64,000 nt of DNA from NCBI RefSeq assembly GCF_051201665.1, contig NZ_CP179211.1, forward strand, positions 1 to 64,000, in the 5' to 3' direction. Each line of letters begins with the position of its first letter. Positions within the stretch are counted from its first letter, which is position 1. The stretch comes from Psychrobium sp051201665. GTDB lineage: Bacteria; Pseudomonadota; Gammaproteobacteria; Enterobacterales; Psychrobiaceae. Below, piece by piece: positions 18,716 through 25,488 of the stretch. A program made the translations under genes and the position numbers. The notes beneath the pieces are model-generated. The model had not been told where the DNA came from. It searched no databases and was given only the letters and a program-made list of their open reading frames with translations.

Positions 18716-18758
18716 AACAGGTTAGAACGCTGGTCTTAGGCCGTTGTTTTAACCTGTT
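18716..18758 (+). other. Long imperfect hairpin between the hic cassette and the recombinase
   Basis: AACAGGTTAGAAC (18716-18728) and GTTTTAACCTGTT (18746-18758) pair along 13 positions with one wobble, around a 17-nt loop. No T-run follows, so it is not a standard terminator. It could be a folded single-strand recombination site or an mRNA end structure. Confidence 0.5.
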
Positions 18759-18828
18759 TCGTTAATAGTATGTCTGTTATTTTCCGTTTACTGACCAATC
18801 ACGCCACGCCCTAATTCCCCGTCAAAAT

Positions 18829-18898
18829 TATTCCAATATGGGTAGGTATAATCAATGTTCTAGTTTTTGGCACTTAAATACCATACTATATTGGAATT
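18829..18898. repeat. Inverted-arm site 4, expanded, next to the recombinase gene
   Basis: TATTCCAATATGGG at the left and, 54 bp on, CTATATTGGAATT at the right are imperfect inverted repeats. The 30 bp before it (CACGCC.., CCCCGTCAAAATTATTCC) match the flank of site 2 at 16235-16268. The recombinase frame begins ~20 bp to the right. This could be the primary insertion site of the array; that is inference. Confidence 0.5.
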
Positions 18899-18921
18899 GG
18901 TACACAATTAAGGTTTAAACT

Positions 18922-19698
18922 ATCACTGAAATCAATAAACCCAAGCGTAAACGTCCTGTTTCTGATGCTGTTAAACGGCTTGAAAGCAGCAAAAAAGGTG
19001 CGGGTAAAATTAAAGATAAAGCGCAACTTAAACATATTTTAGCTAACGCAAATAGGGGCGTGTGTGCAGAGCGAAATGTTGCATTAATATGGTTTTTATT
19101 TGGGTCACTAACAAGAATAACAGAGACTTCATATCTTGAAGTTAAAGATGTTTTTTATAAAGATGGCAGTTTGAAATCAATCTTTAGAATGAAAAGTGAA
19201 TATGCAAAAGGTGGCCGTAGTCGTGATTGTGCATTGGTGCTTAAACAACAGCGAACATCTTTGCTAGCGTGGCGTGACCGTAGAATTAAAGATAATGCGT
19301 TTTTGTCTGATGATGGCAGCTACGGGGGCTTGCGCGGAGATAGCCCGTTATTCCTTTCTTATCGAGGTAGAAAGGATATGTTGTGGGCTTATCTTGGTTT
19401 TCACTCTAAGAAATATCAAACAAAAGACGGTGAAAAAGAAACATTGGTTTGTTCATCGTTAGAAAATTATATAAGAGCCTTATTTAAGCAGTGCGGCTTT
19501 AAGCAAGGTTCAAGTCATTCTGGCCGCAAAAGTACAGCTAGTTACCTATCAGACTTGGGTATAGATTACGGCGTAATACAGATGGCAATAGGCCATGTTA
19601 GTGATGATATGACAGACACTTATATAATTCCCGATCCACAAAGACTAACTGATGCACTAAATCAATTATATATAACCGTCCCAGCGTTAGGTGAATAA
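18922..19698 (+). CDS. FimB-like tyrosine recombinase
   Basis: The catalytic domain is complete: Arg in SLTRITETSYLEV, Lys in EYAKGGRSRDCAL, His-x-x-Arg in SHSGRKSTASYL, His in IGHVSDD and the nucleophile Tyr in TDTYI. A basic N-terminal extension (KPKRKRPVSDAVKRL) is in frame from 18922, giving 259 codons, but no ATG, GTG or TTG lies between the stop at 18916 and the GTG at 19060. The frame may start at the ATC at 18922, which has AAGG upstream, or at 19060. It lacks a normal core-binding domain, like the short FimB/FimE invertases. Such enzymes recombine DNA at short inverted or direct sites. Its place beside the inverted-arm sites suggests it acts on them. Confidence 0.82.
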   Translation: MTEINKPKRKRPVSDAVKRLESSKKGAGKIKDKAQLKHILANANRGVCAERNVALIWFLFGSLTRITETSYLEVKDVFYKDGSLKSIFRMKSEYAKGGRSRDCALVLKQQRTSLLAWRDRRIKDNAFLSDDGSYGGLRGDSPLFLSYRGRKDMLWAYLGFHSKKYQTKDGEKETLVCSSLENYIRALFKQCGFKQGSSHSGRKSTASYLSDLGIDYGVIQMAIGHVSDDMTDTYIIPDPQRLTDALNQLYITVPALGE

Positions 19699-19732
19699 TG
19701 TGTATTCACTAATAAGAGTTCCAGACAATTGG

Positions 19733-19793
19733 TGTTGTATATTCTTGACATATACAACAGTTAAGTTAAAGTAAGTATATACACAGCATATAC
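19733..19793 (+). promoter_or_regulatory. vapBC promoter with two inverted-repeat operators
   Basis: TTGACA (19745-19750) with TAAAGT 16 bp downstream is the promoter candidate. TGTTGTATA/TATACAACA (19733-19741 and 19751-19759) and GTATAT/ATATAC (19775-19780 and 19788-19793) are inverted repeats around it, as expected for autorepression by a VapB-VapC complex. Confidence 0.65.
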
Positions 19794-19806
19794 AAGGGTT
19801 TTCAAT

Positions 19807-20034
19807 ATGGCTACAGCATCATTATTTACCAACGGCAAAAGCCAAGCGGTACGTATACCAAAAGATTTAGAGTTTGAAGGGATTAACGAAGTAGAGATAG
19901 TTCGTGACGGTGATTCTATTGTTATAACACCTAAGCGTAAGTCGTGGGCGAGCTTTTCTGATATAGATAAAGCCGACAACGATTTTATGGTTGAGCGTTC
20001 AGATGTTGTTGATGATGGTAGGGTTAACCTTTGA
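19807..20034 (+). CDS. vapB: VapB-type antitoxin (AbrB fold)
   Basis: The 75-residue protein carries the VapB/VagC swapped-hairpin motif: ASLFTNGKSQAVRIPKDLEF followed by EVEIVRDGDSIVITPKR. The C-terminal part (WASFSDIDKADNDFMVER) is the usual toxin-binding tail. AAGGG precedes the ATG. Its stop overlaps the start of vapC by four bases, so translation is coupled. It neutralises the PIN toxin and binds the operators upstream. Confidence 0.93.
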   Translation: MATASLFTNGKSQAVRIPKDLEFEGINEVEIVRDGDSIVITPKRKSWASFSDIDKADNDFMVERSDVVDDGRVNL

Positions 20035-20450
20035 AAAAAACGTACATGTTAGATACGAATATTTGTTCTTTTATTATGCGTGAACGTCCATTACATTTAC
20101 TAAAAGTACTACAAGCTCATGTTGAAAACAAAGACCGTATTGTTGTTTCAGCGATTACTTATGCAGAAATGCGCTTTGGTGCCATCGGTAAGAAAGCATC
20201 ACCAAAACATAACATTATTGTTGATGAGTTTATGTCTCGTATTGATTGTGTTTTGGCGTGGGATCAAACTGCCGTTGAAGCTACCACAATAGTAAAAAAA
20301 GATTTGAGCGATAAAGGTACGCCGATTAGTGCTAATGACACGTCCATAGCAGGTCACGCTATTGCAAGCGATTGTGTTCTAGTAACGAATAACACTAGAG
20401 AATTTGAACGAGTTGTTGGTCTTCATATTGAAGACTGGACGCAAGAATAG
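20031..20450 (+). CDS. vapC: VapC-type PIN-domain ribonuclease toxin
   Basis: The 139-residue protein is a PIN domain: first acidic residue in YMLDTNICSFIM, Glu in TYAEMRFGA, and the C-terminal acidic pair region in SANDTSIAGHAIASDCVLVTNNTREFERV. VapC toxins cleave tRNA or rRNA using Mg2+. The TTG at 20031 overlaps the vapB stop; an ATG at 20046 is an alternative. Length is normal and catalytic acids are present, so the pair is likely functional. Confidence 0.93.
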   Translation: MKKTYMLDTNICSFIMRERPLHLLKVLQAHVENKDRIVVSAITYAEMRFGAIGKKASPKHNIIVDEFMSRIDCVLAWDQTAVEATTIVKKDLSDKGTPISANDTSIAGHAIASDCVLVTNNTREFERVVGLHIEDWTQE

Positions 20451-20503
20451 TAACTAGCGAAACCCTTAGAGAATGGTCAACAGGCTAATCTAAAACAACG
20501 ATA

Positions 20504-20511
20504 TTGGAAAA
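20504..20511 (+). repeat. Degenerate cassette junction TTGGAAAA
   Basis: One mismatch from TTGGAATA. It lies between vapC and the 5'-truncated unknown gene, and marks the point where that gene lost its normal start. Confidence 0.5.
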
Positions 20512-20526
20512 CATAATGGTGGTTTC

Positions 20527-21129
20527 TTGTTGTGGGGGGATTATCATACATTAAAAGAAATACACTCTTTTTGTATGAATGTTTCAGAAGAATCTCCAAT
20601 TTTGGATAGTCAGGGACTTATTCCTGCTTTAGCTTATGACTTAAGAAAGGCTTACGAGAAGCGAAGAGAACTTTCAACGGAAACTATTTGGGATGATCAA
20701 GTTACGATATATGGAGTTGAACAGGTTTGGGTAACGTTTATTGTTCAACTGGCACTTATGCGAACATCATTGGCCTTTTTTGATACAAACAAAAAAGAGC
20801 AGTCAATAATGTATAAATTAGAAGCTTATTTAGAGGAAATATTACCGATTGCTTTCCCTAAACAGCACCGTGCAATATTAGCTGTCTACAGTTGGCTAGT
20901 TGGTACTCAAGAGCAACAAATTCAAGACATAATAGGCAGTAGGGTGTCATATTTCTTATCGCTGACAAAGCCAAAAAGAGCTAACGAGTTAGAACATATT
21001 TTGAAGTCTTTAGATCCAGTAATGGATTCATTTCTACGAAATCATCCACACCATCAATCAGCACAGTTTAACCCAACGATTTATGATTTGCATTCATGGG
21101 ATACAGTGTCTAATTCGGCAAAAATTTAA
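20527..21129 (+). CDS. Unknown protein (DUF6904-like?), 5'-truncated copy 1
   Basis: This is a near-identical copy of the gene at 23156-23797 but lacks its ATG and first residues. In-frame sequence continues leftward to the TTGGAAAA junction at 20504 (reading IGKHNGGFLLWGDY), then meets a stop. The only usable starts are rare codons such as TTG at 20527, so expression is doubtful. About 200 residues, helical, soluble; motifs include LWGDYHTLKEIHSFC, YDLRKAYEKRREL and KQHRAILAVYSWLVG. It resembles DUF6904 from memory only. It is co-oriented with mazEF and belongs to the same duplicated cassette. Confidence 0.6.
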   Translation: MLWGDYHTLKEIHSFCMNVSEESPILDSQGLIPALAYDLRKAYEKRRELSTETIWDDQVTIYGVEQVWVTFIVQLALMRTSLAFFDTNKKEQSIMYKLEAYLEEILPIAFPKQHRAILAVYSWLVGTQEQQIQDIIGSRVSYFLSLTKPKRANELEHILKSLDPVMDSFLRNHPHHQSAQFNPTIYDLHSWDTVSNSAKI

Positions 21130-21204
21130 TTATTGTTATTTGTTGAAGCTAGACGTATTAAACAACCTTTATCCGACTGTGCCTGTTCTCACTGTAAATT
21201 AATG

Positions 21205-21261
21205 TAATAACATTGTTGTGACTTCAAACGAGTGTGTTATAGTTATTACTATGTTATTACA
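21205..21261 (+). promoter_or_regulatory. mazEF promoter/operator, copy 1
   Basis: TTGTGA (21217-21222) and TATAGT (21239-21244) form a promoter with a 16-bp spacer. It is bracketed by the perfect 10-bp inverted repeat GTAATAACAT (21205-21214) / ATGTTATTAC (21252-21261), the likely MazE operator. Confidence 0.7.
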
Positions 21262-21275
21262 AAGGTAATTCTGTT

Positions 21276-21542
21276 ATGGAAACTACAATTAGAAAATTTG
21301 GTAATTCAAAGGGGGCTATTATCCCTGCTGTTTTGCTAAAAGAGTTAGAGCTTGACGTTAACCACAAGGTTGATGCAAAGATTGAATCTGGTCGCCTTGT
21401 TATTGAGCCAATAATTGAAAAGCCAGAGTATACACTTGATCAATTACTCGCTCAGTCACCACCTGAAAGTGTGGCCTTAAATGATGAAGATAAATCGTGG
21501 CTGAATGACGCGCCAGTAGGTAGAGAAAAAGTAAATGATTAA
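21276..21542 (+). CDS. mazE: MazE-type antitoxin, copy 1
   Basis: The 88-residue protein has the MazE/PemI swapped-hairpin DNA-binding motif (METTIRKFGNSKGAIIPAVLL, KVDAKIESGRLVIEP) and an acidic C-terminal tail (ALNDEDKSWLNDAPVG) that binds MazF. It overlaps mazF by eight bases. It should repress the operon through the inverted repeat upstream. The protein is identical to copy 2 at 23944, so each antitoxin should neutralise both toxins. Confidence 0.94.
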   Translation: METTIRKFGNSKGAIIPAVLLKELELDVNHKVDAKIESGRLVIEPIIEKPEYTLDQLLAQSPPESVALNDEDKSWLNDAPVGREKVND

Positions 21543-21873
21543 TAAGTATATTCCAAAGCGAGGGGACATTGTTTTCACTGATTTTGATCCTTCTTCTGGT
21601 CACGAACAGGCACATAAACGCCCAGCTTTGGTGTTATCACCAGAACCTTTTAATAATCAAATTCAGCTTGCTTTAGTTGCGCCAATTACCTCAACGGTTC
21701 GGGGTCATGGTTTTGAAGTAAAGCTAGATAGCTGCACTCAAACACAAGGCGTTGTACTTTGCCAGCAAGTGAAGACCATCGATTTTGAGTGTCGTGGTAT
21801 AGAGTTCATTGAAAAAGCGTCAAAACGAGTTGTTGACGAAGCATTAGCACGAGTACGCGCTTTAGTTAGTTAA
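21535..21873 (+). CDS. mazF: MazF/PemK-type mRNA interferase, copy 1
   Basis: The 112-residue toxin has the PemK fold: YIPKRGDIVFTDFDPSSGHEQAHKRPALVLSPE, then LALVAPITSTVRGHGFEV and a C-terminal VLCQQVKTIDF. The Arg of HKRPALV and the Ser/Thr of APITST match family active-site positions. It cleaves mRNA at short motifs. The stop lies seven bases before a TTGGAATA junction, which leaves no room for an integron attC site. Confidence 0.94.
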   Translation: MINKYIPKRGDIVFTDFDPSSGHEQAHKRPALVLSPEPFNNQIQLALVAPITSTVRGHGFEVKLDSCTQTQGVVLCQQVKTIDFECRGIEFIEKASKRVVDEALARVRALVS

Positions 21874-21879
21874 CCTAAG

Positions 21880-21887
21880 TTGGAATA
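21880..21887 (+). repeat. Cassette junction TTGGAATA
   Basis: Context CCTAAG-TTGGAATA-GCGAG. It ends duplicated cassette copy 1 and opens the TPR cassette. Confidence 0.7.
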
Positions 21888-21966
21888 GCGAGTATGACTC
21901 TATGAATTAAATAATTGAGAGAAACACACTATTTAAAGTAGAAAAAATAATTAATGGAGCGGTTTA

Positions 21967-23115
21967 GTGAGTGAGCATCAATGTAAAGGCACAACAAAAA
22001 GTAATCATTCATGTAAAAATAGTGCAGGTGCCAGCGGATATTGTCACTTGCATAATCAATCACATCAATCTGATCCCGTTTCTATTGAAAATAATATCTC
22101 TTGGTGGCAAAAAACTGGATTTTTACAAGGAATGGGAGCCGGTATTATCGCTGGGGTGATAGCGATTTTTGTTGCCTTTACCCCTAATAAAATCCAACCA
22201 ATAGTTCCACAAATCAAAGGTGGTGATGATTCTAGTATTCATACAGGGAATGGAGACATCATTCATCAGAGTTACGATGGTCTATCCCAATCACAATATA
22301 ATAGATTGTTAAAGAAATTAAACGGCAACAATCGCTTACTTAACAGCCTCCTTGACCAATTAGACATCAAGAATTCCACCATATTTGAACTGACAGCAGA
22401 TATTAAAAAAGCACAACAACGCATCACTAAATTGTTAGCTGACACATCAATTTCTCCGGAAGTTAAAGCATTGGTTCAAGCTGGTGAGTTAGATGAAGCA
22501 GAGCGATTAGTTGATGTTCATTATGCGGAACAGGTAAAAAACGACGAAATTAAGCTAGCTGCCAAACTGTACGAAAGAGCCAACATTAAAGAGCTAAAAC
22601 TTAAATACGTAGAAGCAAAGGTAAATTTTGATAAAGCGGCAGCGCTGCAACCCAATAACGCCACTTATCAGAACAGAGCTGGATTGATTAATAGTGCCTT
22701 AGGCAACTATGATAAAGCCATCAACTATTTGGAATTGGCGTTAAAGAGTGACTTAAAAACGTTTGGTGAAAACCATCCTACCGTAGCCACTAGTCACAAC
22801 AACCTTGGCGCTGCTTGGAAAGCTAAAGGTGAGTATGATAAAGCCATCAACTATTATGAATTGGCGTTAAAGAGTGGTTTAAAAACGTTTGGTGAAAACC
22901 ATCCTACCGTAGCCATTAGTCACAACAACCTTGGCACTGCTTGGGAAGCTAAAGGTGAGTATGATAAAGCCATCAACTATTTGGAATTGGCGTTAAAAAA
23001 CTTTACTAAATTATTTGGCGAAAATCACCAGAACACAAAAATTGTGAAGGGTAATTTGACTCAAGTGAAAGTTGAAATGACAAAAATTAAACATAAACAA
23101 CGAATATTGGAATAG
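21967..23115 (+). CDS. Membrane-anchored TPR protein with Cys/His N-terminal motif
   Basis: The 382-residue protein starts at GTG 21967 with GGAG upstream. The N-terminus has a zinc-binding-like pattern, CKGTTKSNHSC..CHLH (four Cys/His ligands within residues 5-29), found in some bacterial accessory proteins. One membrane helix follows (GMGAGIIAGVIAIFVAFT, ~52-70), then a coiled region. The C-terminal half holds kinesin-light-chain-like TPR units, two of them nearly identical (HNNLGxAWxAKGEYDKAINY). The last codons TTG GAA TAG are the cassette junction itself. It may act in sensing or as a protein-binding platform. Function is unknown. Confidence 0.78.
   Translation: MSEHQCKGTTKSNHSCKNSAGASGYCHLHNQSHQSDPVSIENNISWWQKTGFLQGMGAGIIAGVIAIFVAFTPNKIQPIVPQIKGGDDSSIHTGNGDIIHQSYDGLSQSQYNRLLKKLNGNNRLLNSLLDQLDIKNSTIFELTADIKKAQQRITKLLADTSISPEVKALVQAGELDEAERLVDVHYAEQVKNDEIKLAAKLYERANIKELKLKYVEAKVNFDKAAALQPNNATYQNRAGLINSALGNYDKAINYLELALKSDLKTFGENHPTVATSHNNLGAAWKAKGEYDKAINYYELALKSGLKTFGENHPTVAISHNNLGTAWEAKGEYDKAINYLELALKNFTKLFGENHQNTKIVKGNLTQVKVEMTKIKHKQRILE
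23107..23114 (+). repeat. Cassette junction TTGGAATA supplying a stop codon
   Basis: Reads as Leu-Glu-stop (TTGGAATAG) at the end of the TPR gene, and opens duplicated cassette copy 2. Confidence 0.7.
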
Positions 23116-23155
23116 AGGCTTAGCTAGTTATGGAAAATAAAGGGCAAGGTATTTT

Positions 23156-23797
23156 ATGTTAAAAATTGAAAATGGTAAGCGTAATGGTGGTTTTGTGTTG
23201 TGGGGAGATTATGACACATTAAAAGAAATACACTCTTTTTGTATGAATGTTTCAGAAAAATCCCCAATTTTGGATAGTCAGGGACTTATTCCTGCTTTAG
23301 CTTATGACTTAAGAAAGGCTTACGAGAAGCGAAGAGAACTTTCAACGGAAACTATTTGGGATGATCAAGTTACGATATATGGAGTTGAACAGGTTTGGGT
23401 AACGTTTATTGTCCAACTGGCACTTATGCGAACATCATTGGCCTTTTTTGATACAAACAAAAAAGAGCAGTCAATAATGTATAAATTAGAAGCTTATTTA
23501 GAGGAAATATTACCGATTGCTTTCCCTAAACAGCACCGTGCAATATTAGCTGTCTACAGTTGGTTAGTTGGTACTCAAGAGCAACAAATTCAAGACATAA
23601 TAGGCAGTAGGGTGTCATATTTCTTATCGCTGACAAAGCCAAAAAGAGCTAACGAGTTAGAACATATTTTGAAGTCTTTAGATCCAGTAATGGATTCATT
23701 TCTACGAAATCATCCACACCATCAATCAGCACAGTTTAACCCAACGATTTATGATTTGCATTCATGGGATACAGTGTCTAATTCGGCAAAAATTTAA
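23156..23797 (+). CDS. Unknown protein (DUF6904-like?), intact copy 2
   Basis: The 213-residue protein begins MLKIENGKRNGGFVLWGDYDTLKEIH from an ATG at 23156. This N-terminus is missing in copy 1 (20527). It is helical, soluble and acidic with conserved YDLRKAYEKRREL and FLRNHPHHQSAQFNP. From memory the start recalls DUF6904 proteins, which are small stand-alone bacterial proteins of unknown role. It precedes mazEF by ~150 bp but mazEF has its own promoter, so the link is physical, not necessarily functional. Confidence 0.75.
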   Translation: MLKIENGKRNGGFVLWGDYDTLKEIHSFCMNVSEKSPILDSQGLIPALAYDLRKAYEKRRELSTETIWDDQVTIYGVEQVWVTFIVQLALMRTSLAFFDTNKKEQSIMYKLEAYLEEILPIAFPKQHRAILAVYSWLVGTQEQQIQDIIGSRVSYFLSLTKPKRANELEHILKSLDPVMDSFLRNHPHHQSAQFNPTIYDLHSWDTVSNSAKI

Positions 23798-23872
23798 TTA
23801 TTGTTATTTGTTGAAGCTAGACGTATTAAACAACCTTTATCCGACTGTGTCTGTTCTCACTGCAAATTAATG

Positions 23873-23929
23873 TAATAACATTGTTGTAACTTCAAACGAG
23901 TGTGTTATAGTTATTACTATGTTATTACA
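23873..23929 (+). promoter_or_regulatory. mazEF promoter/operator, copy 2
   Basis: Same inverted repeat GTAATAACAT/ATGTTATTAC and -10 as copy 1; the -35 is TTGTAA instead of TTGTGA. Confidence 0.65.
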
Positions 23930-23943
23930 AAGGTAATTCTGTT

Positions 23944-24210
23944 ATGGAAACTACAATTAGAAAATTTGGTAATTCAAAGGGGGCTATTATCCCTGCTGTT
24001 TTGCTAAAAGAGTTAGAGCTTGACGTTAACCACAAGGTTGATGCAAAGATTGAATCTGGTCGCCTTGTTATTGAACCAATAATTGAAAAGCCAGAGTATA
24101 CACTCGATCAATTGCTCGCTCAGTCACCACCTGAAAGTGTGGCCTTAAACGATGAAGATAAATCGTGGCTGAATGACGCGCCAGTAGGTAGAGAAAAAGT
24201 AAATGATTAA
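23944..24210 (+). CDS. mazE: MazE-type antitoxin, copy 2
   Basis: Its protein sequence is identical to copy 1 at 21276; only silent differences are seen. It overlaps mazF copy 2 by eight bases. Having two active copies doubles the antitoxin supply, and any loss of one copy by recombination would leave the other to protect the cell. Confidence 0.93.
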   Translation: METTIRKFGNSKGAIIPAVLLKELELDVNHKVDAKIESGRLVIEPIIEKPEYTLDQLLAQSPPESVALNDEDKSWLNDAPVGREKVND

Positions 24211-24541
24211 TAAGTATATTCCAAAGCGAGGGGACATTGTTTTCACTGATTTTGATCCGTCTTCTGGTCACGAACAAGCACATAAACGCCCAGCTTTGGT
24301 GTTATCACCAGAACCTTTTAATAATCAAATTCAGCTTGCTTTAGTTGCGCCAATTACCTCAACGGTTCGGGGTCATGGTTTTGAAGTAAAGCTAGATAGC
24401 TGCACTCAAACACAAGGCGTTGTACTTTGCCAGCAAGTGAAGACCATCGATTTTGAGTGTCGTGGTATAGAGTTCATTGAAAAAGCGTCAAAACGAGTTG
24501 TTGACGAAGCATTAGCACGAGTACGCGCTTTAGTTAGTTAG
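24203..24541 (+). CDS. mazF: MazF/PemK-type mRNA interferase, copy 2
   Basis: Protein identical to copy 1 at 21535, with all active-site positions kept. It ends seven bases before the junction at 24548, as in copy 1. The perfect protein conservation between copies suggests a recent duplication rather than decay. Confidence 0.93.
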   Translation: MINKYIPKRGDIVFTDFDPSSGHEQAHKRPALVLSPEPFNNQIQLALVAPITSTVRGHGFEVKLDSCTQTQGVVLCQQVKTIDFECRGIEFIEKASKRVVDEALARVRALVS

Positions 24542-24547
24542 CCTAAG

Positions 24548-24555
24548 TTGGAATA
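24548..24555 (+). repeat. Cassette junction TTGGAATA
   Basis: Context CCTAAG-TTGGAATA-AAGTG, the same left flank as at 21880 but a different right flank. This is what site-specific joining to two different neighbours would give. Confidence 0.7.
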
Positions 24556-24569
24556 AAGTGAGAATAAAA

Positions 24570-24926
24570 ATGGCAACAATGAATAATGTTAAACTTGATA
24601 AAGCCGTTGAAATTTACCCGTCTAAAACGGTCGGTAATATCTCCACATCATTAGAGGTTAAGTCTTTTTGGCTAACTCCTGAACAAGCCCAAGCTTTCGT
24701 AAAAGAATTGGTAGATTTAGGTTGTATAAAGTTAATAGAAGAAACGCTTCAAGGATTGTCGAAAAGAACCGACGGTACACCTTTAAAAACAGCTTTTCCG
24801 ACACTTATAGAATTTGAAGTTGTGGCTAAAAAAGTTACATCATTGCCGAGTGAGTTTTTTGTAAACTTACAAGAGTGGTCAACCCAAGGTGCAACAGAAG
24901 TTAACCTCGATTTTGAAGAAAAATAA
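24570..24926 (+). CDS. Small hypothetical protein (single-gene cassette)
   Basis: The 118-residue protein starts MATMNNVKLDKAVEIYPSKT (ATG 24570; GTG at 24558 is an alternative). No signal peptide or membrane helix; a mixed fold with FWLTPEQAQAFVKELVDLG in the middle and an acidic end (LDFEEK). It occupies one cassette between junctions 24548 and 24931. Not recognised. Confidence 0.6.
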   Translation: MATMNNVKLDKAVEIYPSKTVGNISTSLEVKSFWLTPEQAQAFVKELVDLGCIKLIEETLQGLSKRTDGTPLKTAFPTLIEFEVVAKKVTSLPSEFFVNLQEWSTQGATEVNLDFEEK

Positions 24927-24930
24927 CGCA

Positions 24931-24938
24931 TTGGAATA
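24931..24938 (+). repeat. Cassette junction TTGGAATA
   Basis: Context AACGCA-TTGGAATA-TAAAA; five bases after the preceding stop codon. Confidence 0.7.
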
Positions 24939-25087
24939 TAAAAAGTAGTAAAACAGCTAAAAACTGGGTGTTTAACGAAGATCAATTTAAGAAAGTCGAG
25001 GCAGAATAAATCTTCACGTTTAGAAACGCTATTGATTTTTTAGCTTTTGGTGATGACGTCTTTATTCGCGATAAAGCAAAGTATGAG

Positions 25088-25459
25088 TTGGGCTTAAATA
25101 TTCGAGAAGGACTAGAAGCTAAACGAGACATTTTAGCCGATGCTTTTGCACAGCACGGTATTGTTGCTTGCGTTGATGATTTAAAAGTAGCAATAGGCAC
25201 TAACAAAACCTTGCTCCGGCGTTTAGTTGCCATTGAGCAAACCCGATATTTTGAAGATCAAGAATTTATTGAGGATATGAAAACTGCCATTGATGATCAT
25301 AAATTTGATTTACCCTCGAATGACGATGGTAAATTTATCATTGACGAAAACAACATCGATCTGTTCTTAAAACTTGTGAACGATAAACGCTTTATTTCAC
25401 TGATTAAAAAGCAAATGGTTGATGCCGATGTGGTCGAAGTAGTGCAAGAGACCGTTTAA
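25088..25459 (+). CDS. KwaB-like (DUF4868 C-terminal part) protein, probably N-terminally truncated
   Basis: The frame is open from 24992 (reading RNAIDFLAFGDDVFIRDKAKYE before the TTG at 25088) but has no ATG. The C-terminal pattern LVAIEQTRYFEDQEFIEDMK, GKFIIDENNIDLFLKLVNDKRF resembles the DUF4868 end of KwaB from the Kiwa anti-phage system, by memory only. KwaB is about 300 residues, so this would be its C-terminal third. It precedes the NTPase gene by ~30 bp in the same cassette. It may be a cut remnant, or a short active partner using a TTG start. Confidence 0.5.
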   Translation: MGLNIREGLEAKRDILADAFAQHGIVACVDDLKVAIGTNKTLLRRLVAIEQTRYFEDQEFIEDMKTAIDDHKFDLPSNDDGKFIIDENNIDLFLKLVNDKRFISLIKKQMVDADVVEVVQETV

Positions 25460-25488
25460 CTTTTTATAAAAACATAAGAGAAATTTTG

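Larger units (their letters stand above)
20509..21887 (+). repeat. Duplicated cassette, copy 1 (unknown gene + mazEF)
   Basis: About 1.38 kb nearly identical to 23177-24555 (constant offset 2,668 bp). Identity ends at the TTGGAATA junction on the right; on the left copy 1 is cut short at a degenerate junction. Confidence 0.92.
23177..24555 (+). repeat. Duplicated cassette, copy 2
   Basis: The counterpart of 20509-21887 with only scattered substitutions. It retains the proper 5' end back to the junction at 23107, so the complete mobile unit is about 1.44 kb (23115-24555). Confidence 0.92.

Noticed and set aside
21549..21556. Inverted core TATTCCAA near the start of mazF (also 24217-24224)
   Set aside because: It encodes Tyr-Ile-Pro-Lys in mazF in both copies, so it is explained by coding; no breakpoint lies there.
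24932..25010. Short frame reading KSSKTAKNWVFNEDQFKKVEAE before the KwaB-like frame
   Set aside because: It is too short, has no start and is in a different frame from the downstream protein; at most a remnant.
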